A DNA stretch of 64,000 nucleotides from an uncultured Rubrobacteraceae bacterium (GCA_902806065.1 CADCVE010000001.1:186001-250000); one strand, 5' to 3'. Positions 35,205-45,085 are shown, counted from the first letter of the stretch. A program made the numbers and translations. Notes: generated by a model not told the origin, from the sequence alone.

Positions 35205-37763
35205 TTGAGTCAGGCGGAGATTCCGAAGACATACGACCCGAAGGCCGTGGAGGCCCGGATCTACGAGGAGTGGGAGCGTTCGGGGGCTTTCGAGGCCGAA
35301 CCGAACCCCGAGAAGGAACCCTACTGCATCGTGCTGCCCCCACCGAACGTGACGGGGGCGCTGCACATGGGCCACGCGCTGAACGGTGCCATTCAGGACA
35401 CGCTAACCCGCCGCGCCCGGATGAAGGGCTACGAGGCCCTGTGGCTCCCCGGGGTGGACCACGCCTCCATCGCGCTCCAGAACGTCGTCGAGCGCAAGCT
35501 CCTGCGCGAAGAGGGCAAGACCAAGTGGGACGTCGGGCGGGAGAGGTTCGTCGAGCTGTGCCGCGAGTTCGCCGAAAACTCGCGTTCCCAGATCCTCGGC
35601 CAGCTCAAGCGGCTCGGCGCTTCGGTCGACTGGCGTCGCCTACGCTACACCATGGACGAGGGGTACGTTGACGCCGTCCTCACGGCGTTCGTGGAGCTAT
35701 ACAACGCGGGCCTCATCTACCGCGGCAACCGCATCACCAACTGGTGCCCCCGCGACCGCTCCGCCATAAGCGACCTGGAGGTCAACTACGAAGAAGTAGA
35801 CGGGAAACTCTACGGCGTTCGCTACCCGTTCGCTGACGGCAAAGGTCCCGGGCCGGACGGCAACGACTACGCCGAGGTCAACACGACGCGAGCCGAGACC
35901 CTCCTTGGAGATGTGGCTCTCGTTGTGAACCCGGACGACGAGCGGTACAAGGGGCTCGTCGGGCGGAGGGTGATGGTGCCGTTCGTGGAGCGCGAGGTCG
36001 AAGTGCTCGCTGACTCTTATGTAGACCCGGAGTTCGGGACGGGTGTACTCAAGGTTACGCCGGCCCACGACCCGAACGACTTCGAGATCGGACAGAGGTA
36101 CGGTCTTTCGGCGGTTAACGTCCTCAACCCGGACGGTACGATCAACGAGAACGGTGGTCCCTTCGAGGGGATGACGCGCGAGGAGGCCAGGACGGCGCTC
36201 GTGGGGCGTCTCGACGAGGAGGGGCTACTCGGGGAGGTCAGGGAGTACAGGCATCGGGTCGGGCATTGTGACAGGTGCGGGGCTGTAATAGAGCCGTGGC
36301 TTTCCGAGCAGTGGTGGGTCTCGATGAGGGAGCTTGCGGAGCCCGCTATAGCGGCTTTGAAGAGCGGGGAGATCACTGTTTACCCCGACTCGTGGCGGCG
36401 GGAGACGATACGCTGGCTCGAAAACTTGCAGGACTGGAACGTAAGCCGGCAGTTGTGGTGGGGCCATCGTATTCCGGTGTGGTACGGGCCGGATGGGGAG
36501 GTCGTCGCCGCCAAGGAATCGCCGGGTGAGGGCTATGAGCAGGACAGGGACGTGCTCGATACGTGGTTCTCTTCGGCGCTGTGGCCGTTCGCTACTTTGG
36601 GCTGGCCGGAGGAGACAGAGGATCTCTCGTACTTCTACCCAACCAGTCTGCTCTCGACGGCACGTGAGATCATGTACCTGTGGGTGGCGCGTATGATCAT
36701 GACGGGCTTGCGTTTCCGGGGTGAGGTCCCCTTCAAAAAGGTGAACGTCCACTCCATAGTCCTCGCCGAGGACGGGACGAAGATGAGCAAGTCCAAGGGC
36801 AACACCATAAACCCGCTTGCCCTCTTCGACGAGTACGGCACCGACGCGGTGCGCTTCGGGCTCCTTTACCAGTCCTCGACCCAGGACTTCTCCTACTCCT
36901 ACGAGCGGGCGGCTCTGGGGCGCGGGTTCGTCACCAAGCTGTGGAATATGGCCCGCTTCGTCTCCGGATACTCTGCGGAGGCCCCCGACGGGTCGCCTAC
37001 GGAGGCGTCGGCTTCAGACCGTTGGATCCTCGCTTCCTTGAACGAAACGACCCGCGAGTACGACCGGCTTCTGGAGGAGTGTGAGTTCTCCGAGGCGATG
37101 CGCCTCGTCTACGACCTTGCCTGGCACAAGTTCGCCGATTGGTACGTAGAGATCGCAAAGCTCGCGCCCACGACGGAGACGCCGCGCATCCTGTACGAAG
37201 TCTTCGGGGGGATTCTGCGCCTCCTGCACCCGGTCATGCCGTTCGCCACGGAGGAGATGTACTGGGTGCTGGGCGGAGAGGGGCTGCTCGTGAGGCAGGA
37301 GTTCCCGCGGTTCGAGCCCGCGCTCGAGGACGCGGAGGCGGAGCGAGTGCTGGAGCGGACGCGACTCGCGGTCTCGGCGGTGCGATCTTTCCGGGCTGAG
37401 TCCAAGGTCGGGGGAGAGCTTTCCGGGAGGGTGCCGGAGGAGGTGGACTTTACTGTTTTCTCGGCCCTGGCGGGAGTGCGGGATATCGGAGATTCGGACG
37501 GGTCTTTTGTCGCGACGCTACCCGCGGGGGACGTGGTGGTGGAGTTGGCCCTCTCGGAGGAGATGAGGCTAGAGGAGATCGAGCGTTTGCGCACGGAGAT
37601 CAAACGCGTAGAGGGCGAGGTAAATCGCTCCAACGGCAAACTCTCCAACGAGAAGTTCGTCGAACGGGCGCCCGGTGACGTCGTCGCCGCGGAGCGGGAG
37701 AAGCTAGACCGTAACACCAGGCTTCTCCAGACACTCGAAGCCCGTCTCCACGAGTACTTGTAA
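35205..37763 (+). CDS. valS: Valyl-tRNA synthetase
   Basis: This class I synthetase charges tRNA-Val. The HIGH motif reads HMGH in PPPNVTGALHMGHAL, and KMSKS is intact in GTKMSKSKGNTINP. The editing domain lies between (TTRAETLLGDVALVVNPDDERYKG). The anticodon-binding domain and the C-terminal coiled-coil arm (EIERLRTEIKRVEGEVNRSNGKLSNEKFV) complete 852 residues. It starts with TTG at 35205. FolC follows after 9 bp, as in many Gram-positive bacteria. Confidence 0.96.
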   Translation: MSQAEIPKTYDPKAVEARIYEEWERSGAFEAEPNPEKEPYCIVLPPPNVTGALHMGHALNGAIQDTLTRRARMKGYEALWLPGVDHASIALQNVVERKLLREEGKTKWDVGRERFVELCREFAENSRSQILGQLKRLGASVDWRRLRYTMDEGYVDAVLTAFVELYNAGLIYRGNRITNWCPRDRSAISDLEVNYEEVDGKLYGVRYPFADGKGPGPDGNDYAEVNTTRAETLLGDVALVVNPDDERYKGLVGRRVMVPFVEREVEVLADSYVDPEFGTGVLKVTPAHDPNDFEIGQRYGLSAVNVLNPDGTINENGGPFEGMTREEARTALVGRLDEEGLLGEVREYRHRVGHCDRCGAVIEPWLSEQWWVSMRELAEPAIAALKSGEITVYPDSWRRETIRWLENLQDWNVSRQLWWGHRIPVWYGPDGEVVAAKESPGEGYEQDRDVLDTWFSSALWPFATLGWPEETEDLSYFYPTSLLSTAREIMYLWVARMIMTGLRFRGEVPFKKVNVHSIVLAEDGTKMSKSKGNTINPLALFDEYGTDAVRFGLLYQSSTQDFSYSYERAALGRGFVTKLWNMARFVSGYSAEAPDGSPTEASASDRWILASLNETTREYDRLLEECEFSEAMRLVYDLAWHKFADWYVEIAKLAPTTETPRILYEVFGGILRLLHPVMPFATEEMYWVLGGEGLLVRQEFPRFEPALEDAEAERVLERTRLAVSAVRSFRAESKVGGELSGRVPEEVDFTVFSALAGVRDIGDSDGSFVATLPAGDVVVELALSEEMRLEEIERLRTEIKRVEGEVNRSNGKLSNEKFVERAPGDVVAAEREKLDRNTRLLQTLEARLHEYL

Positions 37764-37772
37764 CAGGCTCTC

Positions 37773-39035
37773 GTGGACTCCACGACCCTCTACCCCCCTT
37801 CTTACGAAGCCGTCTGCGCGGAACTGGACCATCGCCGCCGCGTCGCCCTGGGCTTCGAGCGTATCGAAGCGCTTTTGAAGCTATTAGACAACCCGCAACA
37901 CTGCATGAGGGCCGTTCAGGTAGTCGGTACCAACGGCAAGGGCACGACCGCTATCGCCCTCGCCAGCGCCCTTGAAGCAGCAGGACAACCCGCCGGGGTA
38001 TACCTCTCGCCGCACGTCCTGCACTACACCGAGCGGATGATACTCCGCAGCGGCTACGTCTCGGAAGAGGAATTCGCCGCCGTGATGGGCAGGGTTTTGA
38101 AGTTGGCCGATGCCAACGAGGTCCCCGCAACCCAGTTCGAGCTACTCACTGCAGGCGCGCTTGCGATGTTTCGCGACGCGAGGCTTGAGTGGGCAGTGCT
38201 GGAGGCGGGGCTCGGTGCCCGCTACGATGCGACGTCCGCGGCGAAGGCCGAAGCGGTAGTGTTGACGAATGTCGGCCTGGATCATATGGAGTACCTTGGC
38301 GAGACGGTCGAGGAGATAGCAGAGGAGAAGCTGGCGAGCCTCCAGCCGGGATCTGTCCTCATACTCGGCACCGACGATCCCCGCGTGGTCAAAGTCGCTC
38401 GGGACACCGCGGAAAGGATAGGCGCCCACATTGTAGCGCATGAAGGGACTGCGGAGTCCGGCCGAACAGGGCACGTGCCTTACCTGATACGCAACGAGGG
38501 TCTCGGGCTGCGGGCTGCGGAGGTATTGTTGGGACGGACTTTGCGGTTGGAGGAGCGAAGGATGGCGTTAGCGGCGGCGCGGGTGGCGCGGCCTCCGGGG
38601 CGGTTCGAGGTGCATGAGTTCGGTGGGGTGCCGGTGATCGTGGACGGCGGGCATAACCCGGAGGGGCTAGAGGCCGCGCTCGGGGCGGTGCGGGCGGAGT
38701 ATGGGGATCGTCCTTTAGGAGTGGTGTTCGGCGCCTTGAAGGATAAAGACGTCGGAAGTATGCTGGGCGTCGTTGGTAGAGAGGCCCAGGATCTCGTGCT
38801 CACCCGTCCAGGCAGCCACGATGGGCGGGATTTGGACCCGGAGCGGCTTTGTGAGGAGTATGATCCGCAGGATGTTACAGGAAGGAGAGCGCGGGTGGTG
38901 ATCGATGCGGGCGACGCCGTACGCCTGGCCGTGCGAGAGATGGGTAAGGTCGGCGGGGTCGTTCTGGTGACCGGGTCTCTATACACGGGGGGTGGCGTAC
39001 TGGAGTGGTTGCGTGGCAGCGGTAGCCTTGGGTAG
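37773..39035 (+). CDS. folC: Folylpolyglutamate synthase (possibly bifunctional with dihydrofolate synthase)
   Basis: FolC adds glutamates to folates. The P-loop GTNGKGTTAIALASAL is in the first domain. NVGLDHMEYLGETVEEIAEEKL is the conserved Mur-ligase-family segment. The C-terminal domain includes VDGGHNPEGLEAAL. Length is 420 residues, GTG start. No separate folP/folB genes are nearby, so whether it also makes dihydrofolate cannot be told from context. It continues the valS transcript. Confidence 0.93.
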   Translation: MDSTTLYPPSYEAVCAELDHRRRVALGFERIEALLKLLDNPQHCMRAVQVVGTNGKGTTAIALASALEAAGQPAGVYLSPHVLHYTERMILRSGYVSEEEFAAVMGRVLKLADANEVPATQFELLTAGALAMFRDARLEWAVLEAGLGARYDATSAAKAEAVVLTNVGLDHMEYLGETVEEIAEEKLASLQPGSVLILGTDDPRVVKVARDTAERIGAHIVAHEGTAESGRTGHVPYLIRNEGLGLRAAEVLLGRTLRLEERRMALAAARVARPPGRFEVHEFGGVPVIVDGGHNPEGLEAALGAVRAEYGDRPLGVVFGALKDKDVGSMLGVVGREAQDLVLTRPGSHDGRDLDPERLCEEYDPQDVTGRRARVVIDAGDAVRLAVREMGKVGGVVLVTGSLYTGGGVLEWLRGSGSLG

Positions 39036-39042
39036 AGGAGCC

Positions 39043-39126
39043 TTGAAGCTCGTAGGGCTCCTCGTCGCGGTCGCGGTCGCGTTCTTCGTCCTTGGTTACT
39101 TCGCCGTCTTGAGGTTCATAACGTGA
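39043..39126 (+). CDS. 27-aa membrane microprotein
   Basis: This is too short for the ORF track. A TTG at 39043, seven bases after GAGGAG, opens a frame of 27 residues that is almost entirely one membrane helix (LVGLLVAVAVAFFVLGYFAVL, then RFIT). Its TGA overlaps the GTG of the next gene (GTGA, 39123-39126), the coupling used throughout this chromosome. The placement, the ribosome binding site and the overlap argue that it is translated. Function is unknown; as the neighbour is also a membrane protein, a small partner subunit is possible. Confidence 0.5.
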   Translation: MKLVGLLVAVAVAFFVLGYFAVLRFIT

Positions 39127-39626
39127 GAGCTCTTGGTTTGGGTGCGTTTGTGTTGCAGGAGGGGCCGGATCCCTTTGAGGCAGTAAGCGAGCTTCTAGAG
39201 AGTCCGTACCTGACTATCGGGTTCCGGGTCGTGGCGCTGTTCTTCGTGGTATTGTGGCTCGCGCTCGCTTACTGGACCTTCGCCGATGCCGGGCGACGGG
39301 GGAGCGCGAAGTTCTTCTGGGGAATAGTAGCTCTCATCTTCCCGTTTCTCGGGACTTTGATCTACTTGATAGTCCGCCCTCCGGAATACGAGCTCGATTC
39401 CCGCGAGCGCGAGTTGGAGTTGGCCGTATTGGAGAGGGAGCTAAAGCAACGGGTCAACCTGTGCCCGAACTGCCGCAACGTGATTGAAAAGGATTATCTC
39501 CTCTGCCCGGAGTGCGGATGGGACCTCAAGAAACCCTGCGTAACCTGTGGCAAACCTCTGGACCTCAACTGGAAGACCTGCCCATACTGCGCCACGATGC
39601 AGAGCACAAAAAACATCAATTGGTAG
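39123..39626 (+). CDS. Membrane protein with C-terminal double zinc ribbon
   Basis: Two membrane helices lie at about residues 31-54 and 63-83 (VALFFVVLWLALAYWTFADA, FFWGIVALIFPFLGTLIYLI). A charged helix follows, then two CxxC...CxxC units: CPNCRNVIEKDYLLCPECG and CVTCGKPLDLNWKTCPYC. The first part resembles the PLDc_N-type short membrane module, and the ribbons may bind zinc. Length is 167 residues, GTG start. Such proteins are widespread in actinobacteria without known function. It lies between folC and ndk. Confidence 0.75.
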   Translation: MRALGLGAFVLQEGPDPFEAVSELLESPYLTIGFRVVALFFVVLWLALAYWTFADAGRRGSAKFFWGIVALIFPFLGTLIYLIVRPPEYELDSRERELELAVLERELKQRVNLCPNCRNVIEKDYLLCPECGWDLKKPCVTCGKPLDLNWKTCPYCATMQSTKNINW

Positions 39627-39635
39627 GAGGATAGA

Positions 39636-40037
39636 ATGGAACAAACACTCGTGTTGGTCAAAGGTGACGGCGTAAAGCGGCGCTTGGTCGGGGAGATCAT
39701 ACGCCGCATTGAGGCGAAGAGCCTCGACATCCACACGATGCAGCTCATGGACGTGAGCCGGGAGCTGGCCCAAGAGCACTACGCCGAACACCGTGAGAAG
39801 CCCTTCTTCGAAGAGCTGGTGGAGTTCATCACTACGACCCCCGTCGTCGCCATGCGCATAGAGGGCGAGGGCGCTATCCAGGTAATGCGTCGCCTCATGG
39901 GCTCCACCAATCCCGCCGAAGCCGCCCCCGGCACCATTCGCGGCGACCTCGCCCTCAGCCTACCGGACAACCTCGTCCACGGCTCCGACTCCCCTGAAAG
40001 CGCCGAGCGCGAGCTCAAGCTCTTCTTCGGCGGCTAG
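39636..40037 (+). CDS. ndk: Nucleoside diphosphate kinase
   Basis: Ndk transfers phosphate from NTPs to NDPs through a phospho-histidine. The catalytic His is in [15 protein letters not shown], and the RGDLALS and [20 protein letters not shown] segments are standard. The N-terminal motif reads [14 protein letters not shown] where KPDGV is usual, a Pro-to-Gly change beside a conserved Lys. Length is 133 residues. AGGAGG precedes the ATG. Confidence 0.95.
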   Translation: MEQTLVLVKGDGVKRRLVGEIIRRIEAKSLDIHTMQLMDVSRELAQEHYAEHREKPFFEELVEFITTTPVVAMRIEGEGAIQVMRRLMGSTNPAEAAPGTIRGDLALSLPDNLVHGSDSPESAERELKLFFGG

Positions 40038-40043
40038 AAGAAA

Positions 40044-40619
40044 ATGAGGTTCGTCCTCGCCTCCGAATCGGCCCGACGCGTGGATCTCCTGCGGATGACC
40101 GGCTACGACTTCGAGGTCCGCAAGAGTGGCTTCCCCGAGGTCGTCCTCGATGACCCGGGAGAGACCGTCGAGGCCAACGCCCGCGGCAAGGCTCTGGCCG
40201 TTGCGTCCACGCTACCGGGAGAGATCGTTCTTGCGGCCGACACTATCGTCTACTTGCCGGATCTTCCCTCGGCAGAGGCCACGCTCGGGCAGGCGAAGAA
40301 CAAGGCCGACGCGCGCCGCATGATCGATCTCATCAAGGGCCGCGTCCATGAGGTGTACTCGGGCGTGGCCGTGTCACGTAACGAGGAAGTCTTCACGCGA
40401 AGCCTGATGACCCGGGTACGGTTGCGGGATCTCGCGGAGGCCGAAGTATCGGCTTACGTCGAGCTCGGGGAGGGTATTGGCAAGGCCGGGGGTTACGCGA
40501 TTCAGGGGAAGGCGGCGCTTTTCGTGGAGAGGATCGAAGGTGATTACACCAACGTAGTCGGCCTCCCGCTCGCGCTCACGAGCCGTATGCTGGAGAGCTA
40601 CGGGGTGCGCTGGTACTGA
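40044..40619 (+). CDS. maf: Maf-like nucleotide pyrophosphatase
   Basis: Maf proteins hydrolyse dTTP/UTP or modified nucleotides to monophosphates and are linked to division and house-cleaning. [12 protein letters not shown] (usual form LASxSPRR), AADTIVYL, the [22 protein letters not shown] segment and [24 protein letters not shown] are present. Length is 191 residues. It sits six bases after ndk and one base before radC, so the three are probably co-transcribed ahead of mreB. maf-radC-mreBCD is a widespread cluster. Confidence 0.9.
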   Translation: MRFVLASESARRVDLLRMTGYDFEVRKSGFPEVVLDDPGETVEANARGKALAVASTLPGEIVLAADTIVYLPDLPSAEATLGQAKNKADARRMIDLIKGRVHEVYSGVAVSRNEEVFTRSLMTRVRLRDLAEAEVSAYVELGEGIGKAGGYAIQGKAALFVERIEGDYTNVVGLPLALTSRMLESYGVRWY

Positions 40620-40620
40620 G

Positions 40621-41316
40621 GTGGAGACGTCGGGGCGCCGCCGGTATACGATCAAGCAACTCGCCCCGGAGTTGAGACCACGCGAGCGATTGCTAGCCGC
40701 CGGCCCTTCAGCTCTCTCGGACGGAGAACTCCTGGGACTACTCTTCGGCATCGGGACCCACGAGAAGACGGCGGTGGAGCTTGCGGGAGAGGTGATCAGC
40801 GAAGCCGGCGGCCTGCACGGACTATATGACGTCTCCGTCCACGAGCTTACTAAAGTCAAGGGAATCGGTGAAGCAAAGGCGTGCATAATACTGGCGGCGG
40901 TAGAGTTGGGGCGGAGGATCGGGCAGGTTCGCAACCCCGGACGGCCCGTGATATCATCGCCCGCGGACGTGGATAGGCTCTTGAGGGGGCGTATAGCCAA
41001 CCTCGACCGGGAGAATTTTGTCGTCGTATTGCTCAATACCAAGAACGAGGTGATCGAGACCTCTACAGTCTCGGTAGGCACGCTCTCTGCTTCTCTAGTC
41101 CATCCTCGGGAGGTATTCAAACCGGCCGTTCGGGCGAGTGCGGCGAGCGTCATACTCGCGCACAACCACCCGAGTGGCAAGGTCGAGCCGAGCAAGGAGG
41201 ATCGCGAGGTCACGCGAAGGCTCGGAGAGGCCGCTGCAATCTTGGGTATAGAGGTGTTGGACCATATAATTGTGGGTGACGGTCACTTTAGTTTGAAAGA
41301 ACACGGGATGCTCTAG
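40621..41316 (+). CDS. radC: RadC/JAB-domain protein
   Basis: An N-terminal helix-hairpin-helix region (VHELTKVKGIGEAKACIILAAVELGRR) is followed by the MPN/JAB metal domain with HNHPSGKVEPSKEDREVTRRL. The earlier Glu is in NTKNEVIETSTVSVG. The JAMM metal ligands are therefore complete. Despite the name, a role in DNA repair is not established; the family is often called a DNA-repair or mobile-element protein. Length is 231 residues, GTG start. Confidence 0.92.
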   Translation: METSGRRRYTIKQLAPELRPRERLLAAGPSALSDGELLGLLFGIGTHEKTAVELAGEVISEAGGLHGLYDVSVHELTKVKGIGEAKACIILAAVELGRRIGQVRNPGRPVISSPADVDRLLRGRIANLDRENFVVVLLNTKNEVIETSTVSVGTLSASLVHPREVFKPAVRASAASVILAHNHPSGKVEPSKEDREVTRRLGEAAAILGIEVLDHIIVGDGHFSLKEHGML

Positions 41317-41367
41317 CTCACCGGTGCGTGGGCTGTGGAGATGTCGGCTGAACGGATGGGGTAAGAG

Positions 41368-42396
41368 ATGCTTGGAGGGCTGTTCGGGAGGGACGTTGCT
41401 ATAGATCTCGGCACTGCGAACACGTTGGTGTTCGTGAAGGGGCAGGGGATCGTTTTATCGGAGCCCTCGGTGGTTGCTATCGACAACAAGACGGATAAGG
41501 TCGTCGCCGTGGGTAGTACGGCGAAGAGGATGCTCGGCCGCACGCCGGGTAATATCGTCGCCCTGCGGCCGCTGAAGGATGGGGTGATAGCGGACTTCGA
41601 GGTGACGGAGAAGATGCTCTCGTACTTCATTCGCAAGGCACAGCCGCGACGCATGGCTTTCAAGTCTCTGATCGGGCCGAGGGTCGTGGTCTGCGTCCCC
41701 AGCGGGGTCACGGGAGTGGAGCTTCGGGCGGTAAAAGAGGCGACCGAGTCGGCGGGGGCACGGCAGGCATATACGGTCGAGGAGCCTCTGGCGGCGGCGA
41801 TTGGGGCGGGGCTGCCGGTGAATGAGGCGCAAGGTTCCATGATCGTGGACATCGGCGGCGGGACGAGCGAGGTCGCGGTGATCTCGCTCGGCGGCATCGT
41901 GACGAAGTCGTCTATCAGGATAGCCGGAGACGATATAGACGACGCCATCACGACCTACATCCAGAAGGAGTACAAGCTCGCTATAGGTACTCAGACCGCC
42001 GAGCAGTTGAAGATAGAGTTGGGTAGCGCCTTCAAACTGGAGGGTGAGGAGTCGGCGGAGATCCGGGGCCGAGACCTGGTTGCGGGGCTTCCGAAGACGA
42101 TCGTTATTACGAGCGAGGAGGTGCGGGAGGCCATAAGCGTACCGGTCGACGCGATCGTGGCGGCGGTACGTGATACTCTGGACCGAACGCCGCCGGAACT
42201 CGCCTCGGATATTATGGACCGGGGGATGGTGCTTGCGGGGGGCGGTGCTCTCTTGCGGCTTATCGACGAGCGCTTGCGGCGGGAGACGCAGATACCTGTG
42301 CATGTGGCGGACGAGCCTTTGATGTGTGTGGCGATAGGCAGCGGGCGGTGCCTCGAAGAGCTCGAATACTACCGCAGCGCCCTCTCCTCCTCTTAG
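41368..42396 (+). CDS. mreB: Rod shape-determining protein MreB
   Basis: This is an actin-like ATPase that organises lateral wall synthesis. The phosphate loops are [12 protein letters not shown] and [12 protein letters not shown], and the adenosine region is [18 protein letters not shown]. Length is 342 residues. It heads mreBCD-rodA, implying rod-shaped or at least MreB-dependent growth. Many actinomycetes that grow at their poles lack this system, so it is informative about lineage. Confidence 0.96.
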   Translation: MLGGLFGRDVAIDLGTANTLVFVKGQGIVLSEPSVVAIDNKTDKVVAVGSTAKRMLGRTPGNIVALRPLKDGVIADFEVTEKMLSYFIRKAQPRRMAFKSLIGPRVVVCVPSGVTGVELRAVKEATESAGARQAYTVEEPLAAAIGAGLPVNEAQGSMIVDIGGGTSEVAVISLGGIVTKSSIRIAGDDIDDAITTYIQKEYKLAIGTQTAEQLKIELGSAFKLEGEESAEIRGRDLVAGLPKTIVITSEEVREAISVPVDAIVAAVRDTLDRTPPELASDIMDRGMVLAGGGALLRLIDERLRRETQIPVHVADEPLMCVAIGSGRCLEELEYYRSALSSS

Positions 42397-42403
42397 GAAA
42401 GTC

Positions 42404-43306
42404 TTGGGAAACCGGAAGCCCAACACCGCGAGTACCCTGGCTGCTTTTATCGTCCTGTGCGTGACGAGCCTCGTCTTGTTTACGGTGTATGTGAAAGAGG
42501 GAGATTCCGGACCCCTACACACCGTACAACTGGGGGCCGCGGAGGTGTTGAGGCCTGTACGGGGGTTGTTCGGGTTCGCTACCTCACCATTGTCCGCGGC
42601 TAGTGAGAGGGTCGAGGGTGTCCTGGACGCGAGCGAGGTAAAGGAGCTCGAGGAGAAGGCACTCGAGTACGAGGAAGGGGCCGCGGAGGCGGCGCGCTTG
42701 AGGCAGGAGAACGAGAGGCTGCGCGCGCTGCTGGATGGGGAGCAGGCGTCGTTTAAGTATAGTCCCCTGGCGCAGGTAGTAGCTCCCGTGGGCGGCCAGC
42801 TCACAAGGCGGGTGGTTATCAACGTAGGTGCGAACGATGGCGTCGAGCCGGAGCAGCCGGTCGTCGTCGGTAATCGCACCCTCGTCGGCCGTACAACAGA
42901 GCGGGTAACCCCGAACACTGCCGAGGTGTTGCTGATCAACGACCAGAACTTCGCGGCTGGGGTTAGGATCGTGCCTCCATTAGACCTGGAGGATGAGCCG
43001 GACGAGGACTCCACGCCGGCGCCGGACCTGGAAGGGGACTCTCACGGGGAGGGTCTACTCAGGACTAACTGGGAGGGTTACCTCGGGGTGGACTACGTAG
43101 ACCTGAGCGCCGAGGCCGAGCAGGGGGACTTCGTGGTCACGAGCGGGCGCGCTGGGGAGCGGGAACTCCTCTTCCCGCCGGGGCTCCTAGTGGGAACGAT
43201 CGAGTCGGTAAACTCGCAGGACATCAGCCAGTACAAGAACATCGTTGCAACGCCCGCCGTAAAGATAGACGACCTTCAGGAGGTGCGGGTGATCCTCGAT
43301 CGGTAG
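42404..43306 (+). CDS. mreC: Rod shape-determining protein MreC
   Basis: This bitopic membrane protein has one N-terminal helix (LAAFIVLCVTSLVLFTVYV), a coiled coil (EEKALEYEEGAAEAARLRQENERLRALL) and a beta-barrel periplasmic-type domain. The second barrel is interrupted by an acidic insertion (DLEDEPDEDSTPAPDLEGD) absent from most homologues. Length is 300 residues. The TTG start is 7 bp after mreB. Confidence 0.92.
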   Translation: MGNRKPNTASTLAAFIVLCVTSLVLFTVYVKEGDSGPLHTVQLGAAEVLRPVRGLFGFATSPLSAASERVEGVLDASEVKELEEKALEYEEGAAEAARLRQENERLRALLDGEQASFKYSPLAQVVAPVGGQLTRRVVINVGANDGVEPEQPVVVGNRTLVGRTTERVTPNTAEVLLINDQNFAAGVRIVPPLDLEDEPDEDSTPAPDLEGDSHGEGLLRTNWEGYLGVDYVDLSAEAEQGDFVVTSGRAGERELLFPPGLLVGTIESVNSQDISQYKNIVATPAVKIDDLQEVRVILDR

Positions 43307-43327
43307 TAGCAGGGCGCCGGTGAGGTC

Positions 43328-43846
43328 GTGTTAGGAGGTGTACAGACACACATAGCGCGAGCGGCGCTCCTGGTAGCGCTCGCGGCGCTTCTGGAGGTCG
43401 CCCTGTCGCCGCTCCTGACTTTCGGATGGGTGGGACCCAGGTTCCTTATTATCGGGGTGGTCCTGGCCGTTATGGGACTGCGCGAGCTGCAGGCGTTGCT
43501 CCTGGGCTTCTTCGGCGGCGTGCTTACGGACGCCCTGAGCGGCGGGCTCTTCGGGGTGGCCGCCCTCGGAGGAGTTCTGGCGGCGGCGATCTCGCTGCGC
43601 ATAGAGTACACGCGCCGCAAGGGTGAGATGCGCCTCTTCGTGGCGCAGTCGACCGCGGCGTCGGTCGCGATATATGATCTCATCGGCCTACTCGCCCCGC
43701 TCCTCGCCGGTCAGGGAGGCCCGTCTATCACAGGCTACCTCGTTGGCGGCATGATCCCCGATGTGCTGCTGAATACTTTGCTGGCCTATCTAGCGAGCGG
43801 CTTTATACTAAGTCTGATAACAACGAAAGAAGAGAGATGGACCTGA
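43328..43846 (+). CDS. mreD: Rod shape-determining protein MreD
   Basis: This is a polytopic membrane protein with about five helices. Typical features are the helix LLGFFGGVLTDALSGGLFGVAAL and the small cytoplasmic ends. Length is 172 residues, starting with GTG behind GGTGAGG. It overlaps rodA by 10 bp. MreD joins MreC and RodA/PBP2 in the elongasome. Assignment rests on the D-x-L-S-G-G-L-F-G segment and the operon. Confidence 0.88.
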   Translation: MLGGVQTHIARAALLVALAALLEVALSPLLTFGWVGPRFLIIGVVLAVMGLRELQALLLGFFGGVLTDALSGGLFGVAALGGVLAAAISLRIEYTRRKGEMRLFVAQSTAASVAIYDLIGLLAPLLAGQGGPSITGYLVGGMIPDVLLNTLLAYLASGFILSLITTKEERWT

Positions 43847-44967
43847 GTAGGAGCAAACCAATAGGCGGCGGTACGGCTATTGGGCCTCTACAGAGGCTCG
43901 GGGCGGTCGACCCGATCCTGCTCGTGACCTCGCTGGCGCTTACCGGCTTTGGCATCCTCGCGGTGTATGTCGCAGGCTCCGACGATGGGCAAGGCTACGC
44001 CGTGAACCAGACTCTAGGTTTCGTCGTGGGGCTGATCGGAGCGGTGCCACTGGCCCTTATAGATTACCGTCGGCTGCGCGGATACCTGCCTTTTATCTAC
44101 GGTCTCACCATCGTCATGTTGCTGGCGGTGACGGTCGTAGGCGTCAGCGCCAAGGGCGCGCAGCGTTGGATAGACATCGGTCCCGTGCAGGTCCAGCCCT
44201 CGGAGTTCGCCAAGCTCCTGGTGGTCGTGGTGCTCGCCGGGTACTTCTCCGAGCATCGTCTGGGGGACAACACGACTTTTTTGAAGGCAATGGGCATCTT
44301 GAGCCTACCGGCGCTCCTGGTCTTCGCGCAGCCAGACCTTGGGACTGCGCTCGTGTTCGGGGCCGTTTTCTTCGTGATGGCGTTTGTCGGTGGGGCGAAG
44401 CTTTACCAGATCGGCGCCCTCGTGGCGGCGGCGGTCATACTCGCCGTGCTCTCGGTACAGCTTGGGATACTGGAGGACTACCAGCTCGCGCGCCTTACGG
44501 CGTTTATGGACCCCACGGGAGTTACCGATGAGGGCTACCAGGTCTTCCAGTCCAAGATCGCCATAGGTTCCGGCGGCGTTACCGGCAAGGGTCTCGAAGC
44601 GACCACGCTCGCGAACCTGGGTTTCCTGCCCGAGGACCACACCGACTTTATCTTCTCCAACCTGGCCGAGAGGACCGGCTTCGTCGGCGGGTTGCTGCTG
44701 CTTGGGCTTTTCTTTGTTCTTGTGTGGCGCATGCTGCACGTTGCGACCGTCTCCAGCGATCGCTTCGGTGTCCTCATCGCCGTTGGTATCGCTACTATCT
44801 TCCTCTTCCACGTATTCGTTAACATCGGGATGACGATGGGGCTTATGCCGGTTACCGGCATCCCGCTGCCGTTTATTAGCTACGGGCGGAGTAACCTGGT
44901 GGTCAGCGTGATCGCTCTCGGACTGCTACAGAGTATCGCCATACGCTCGAAGAAGAAGGACGCCTGA
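43837..44967 (+). CDS. rodA: SEDS-family peptidoglycan glycosyltransferase RodA
   Basis: RodA polymerises lipid II for elongation. About ten membrane helices are present. The SEDS signature segments are AQRWIDIGPVQVQPSEFAKL, the catalytic-loop region GFLPEDHTDFIFSNLAERTGFVGG and the final TGIPLPFISYGRSNLVVSVIALGLLQSI. Length is 376 residues. The cognate class B PBP (mrdA), usually between mreD and rodA, is missing here; it must be elsewhere if the pair is kept. Confidence 0.93.
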   Translation: MDLSRSKPIGGGTAIGPLQRLGAVDPILLVTSLALTGFGILAVYVAGSDDGQGYAVNQTLGFVVGLIGAVPLALIDYRRLRGYLPFIYGLTIVMLLAVTVVGVSAKGAQRWIDIGPVQVQPSEFAKLLVVVVLAGYFSEHRLGDNTTFLKAMGILSLPALLVFAQPDLGTALVFGAVFFVMAFVGGAKLYQIGALVAAAVILAVLSVQLGILEDYQLARLTAFMDPTGVTDEGYQVFQSKIAIGSGGVTGKGLEATTLANLGFLPEDHTDFIFSNLAERTGFVGGLLLLGLFFVLVWRMLHVATVSSDRFGVLIAVGIATIFLFHVFVNIGMTMGLMPVTGIPLPFISYGRSNLVVSVIALGLLQSIAIRSKKKDA

Positions 44968-45085
44968 ACCTGCTCCAGCCGCAAGTCCTCCCGTCGACTT
45001 GGACCGCGCAAGCTTCGTTGGGTAGAATCATTGACTTCGGACTGCCCGGGTTCTGAAAGATTCGATGTATAGGAAGAGAGGTTCG

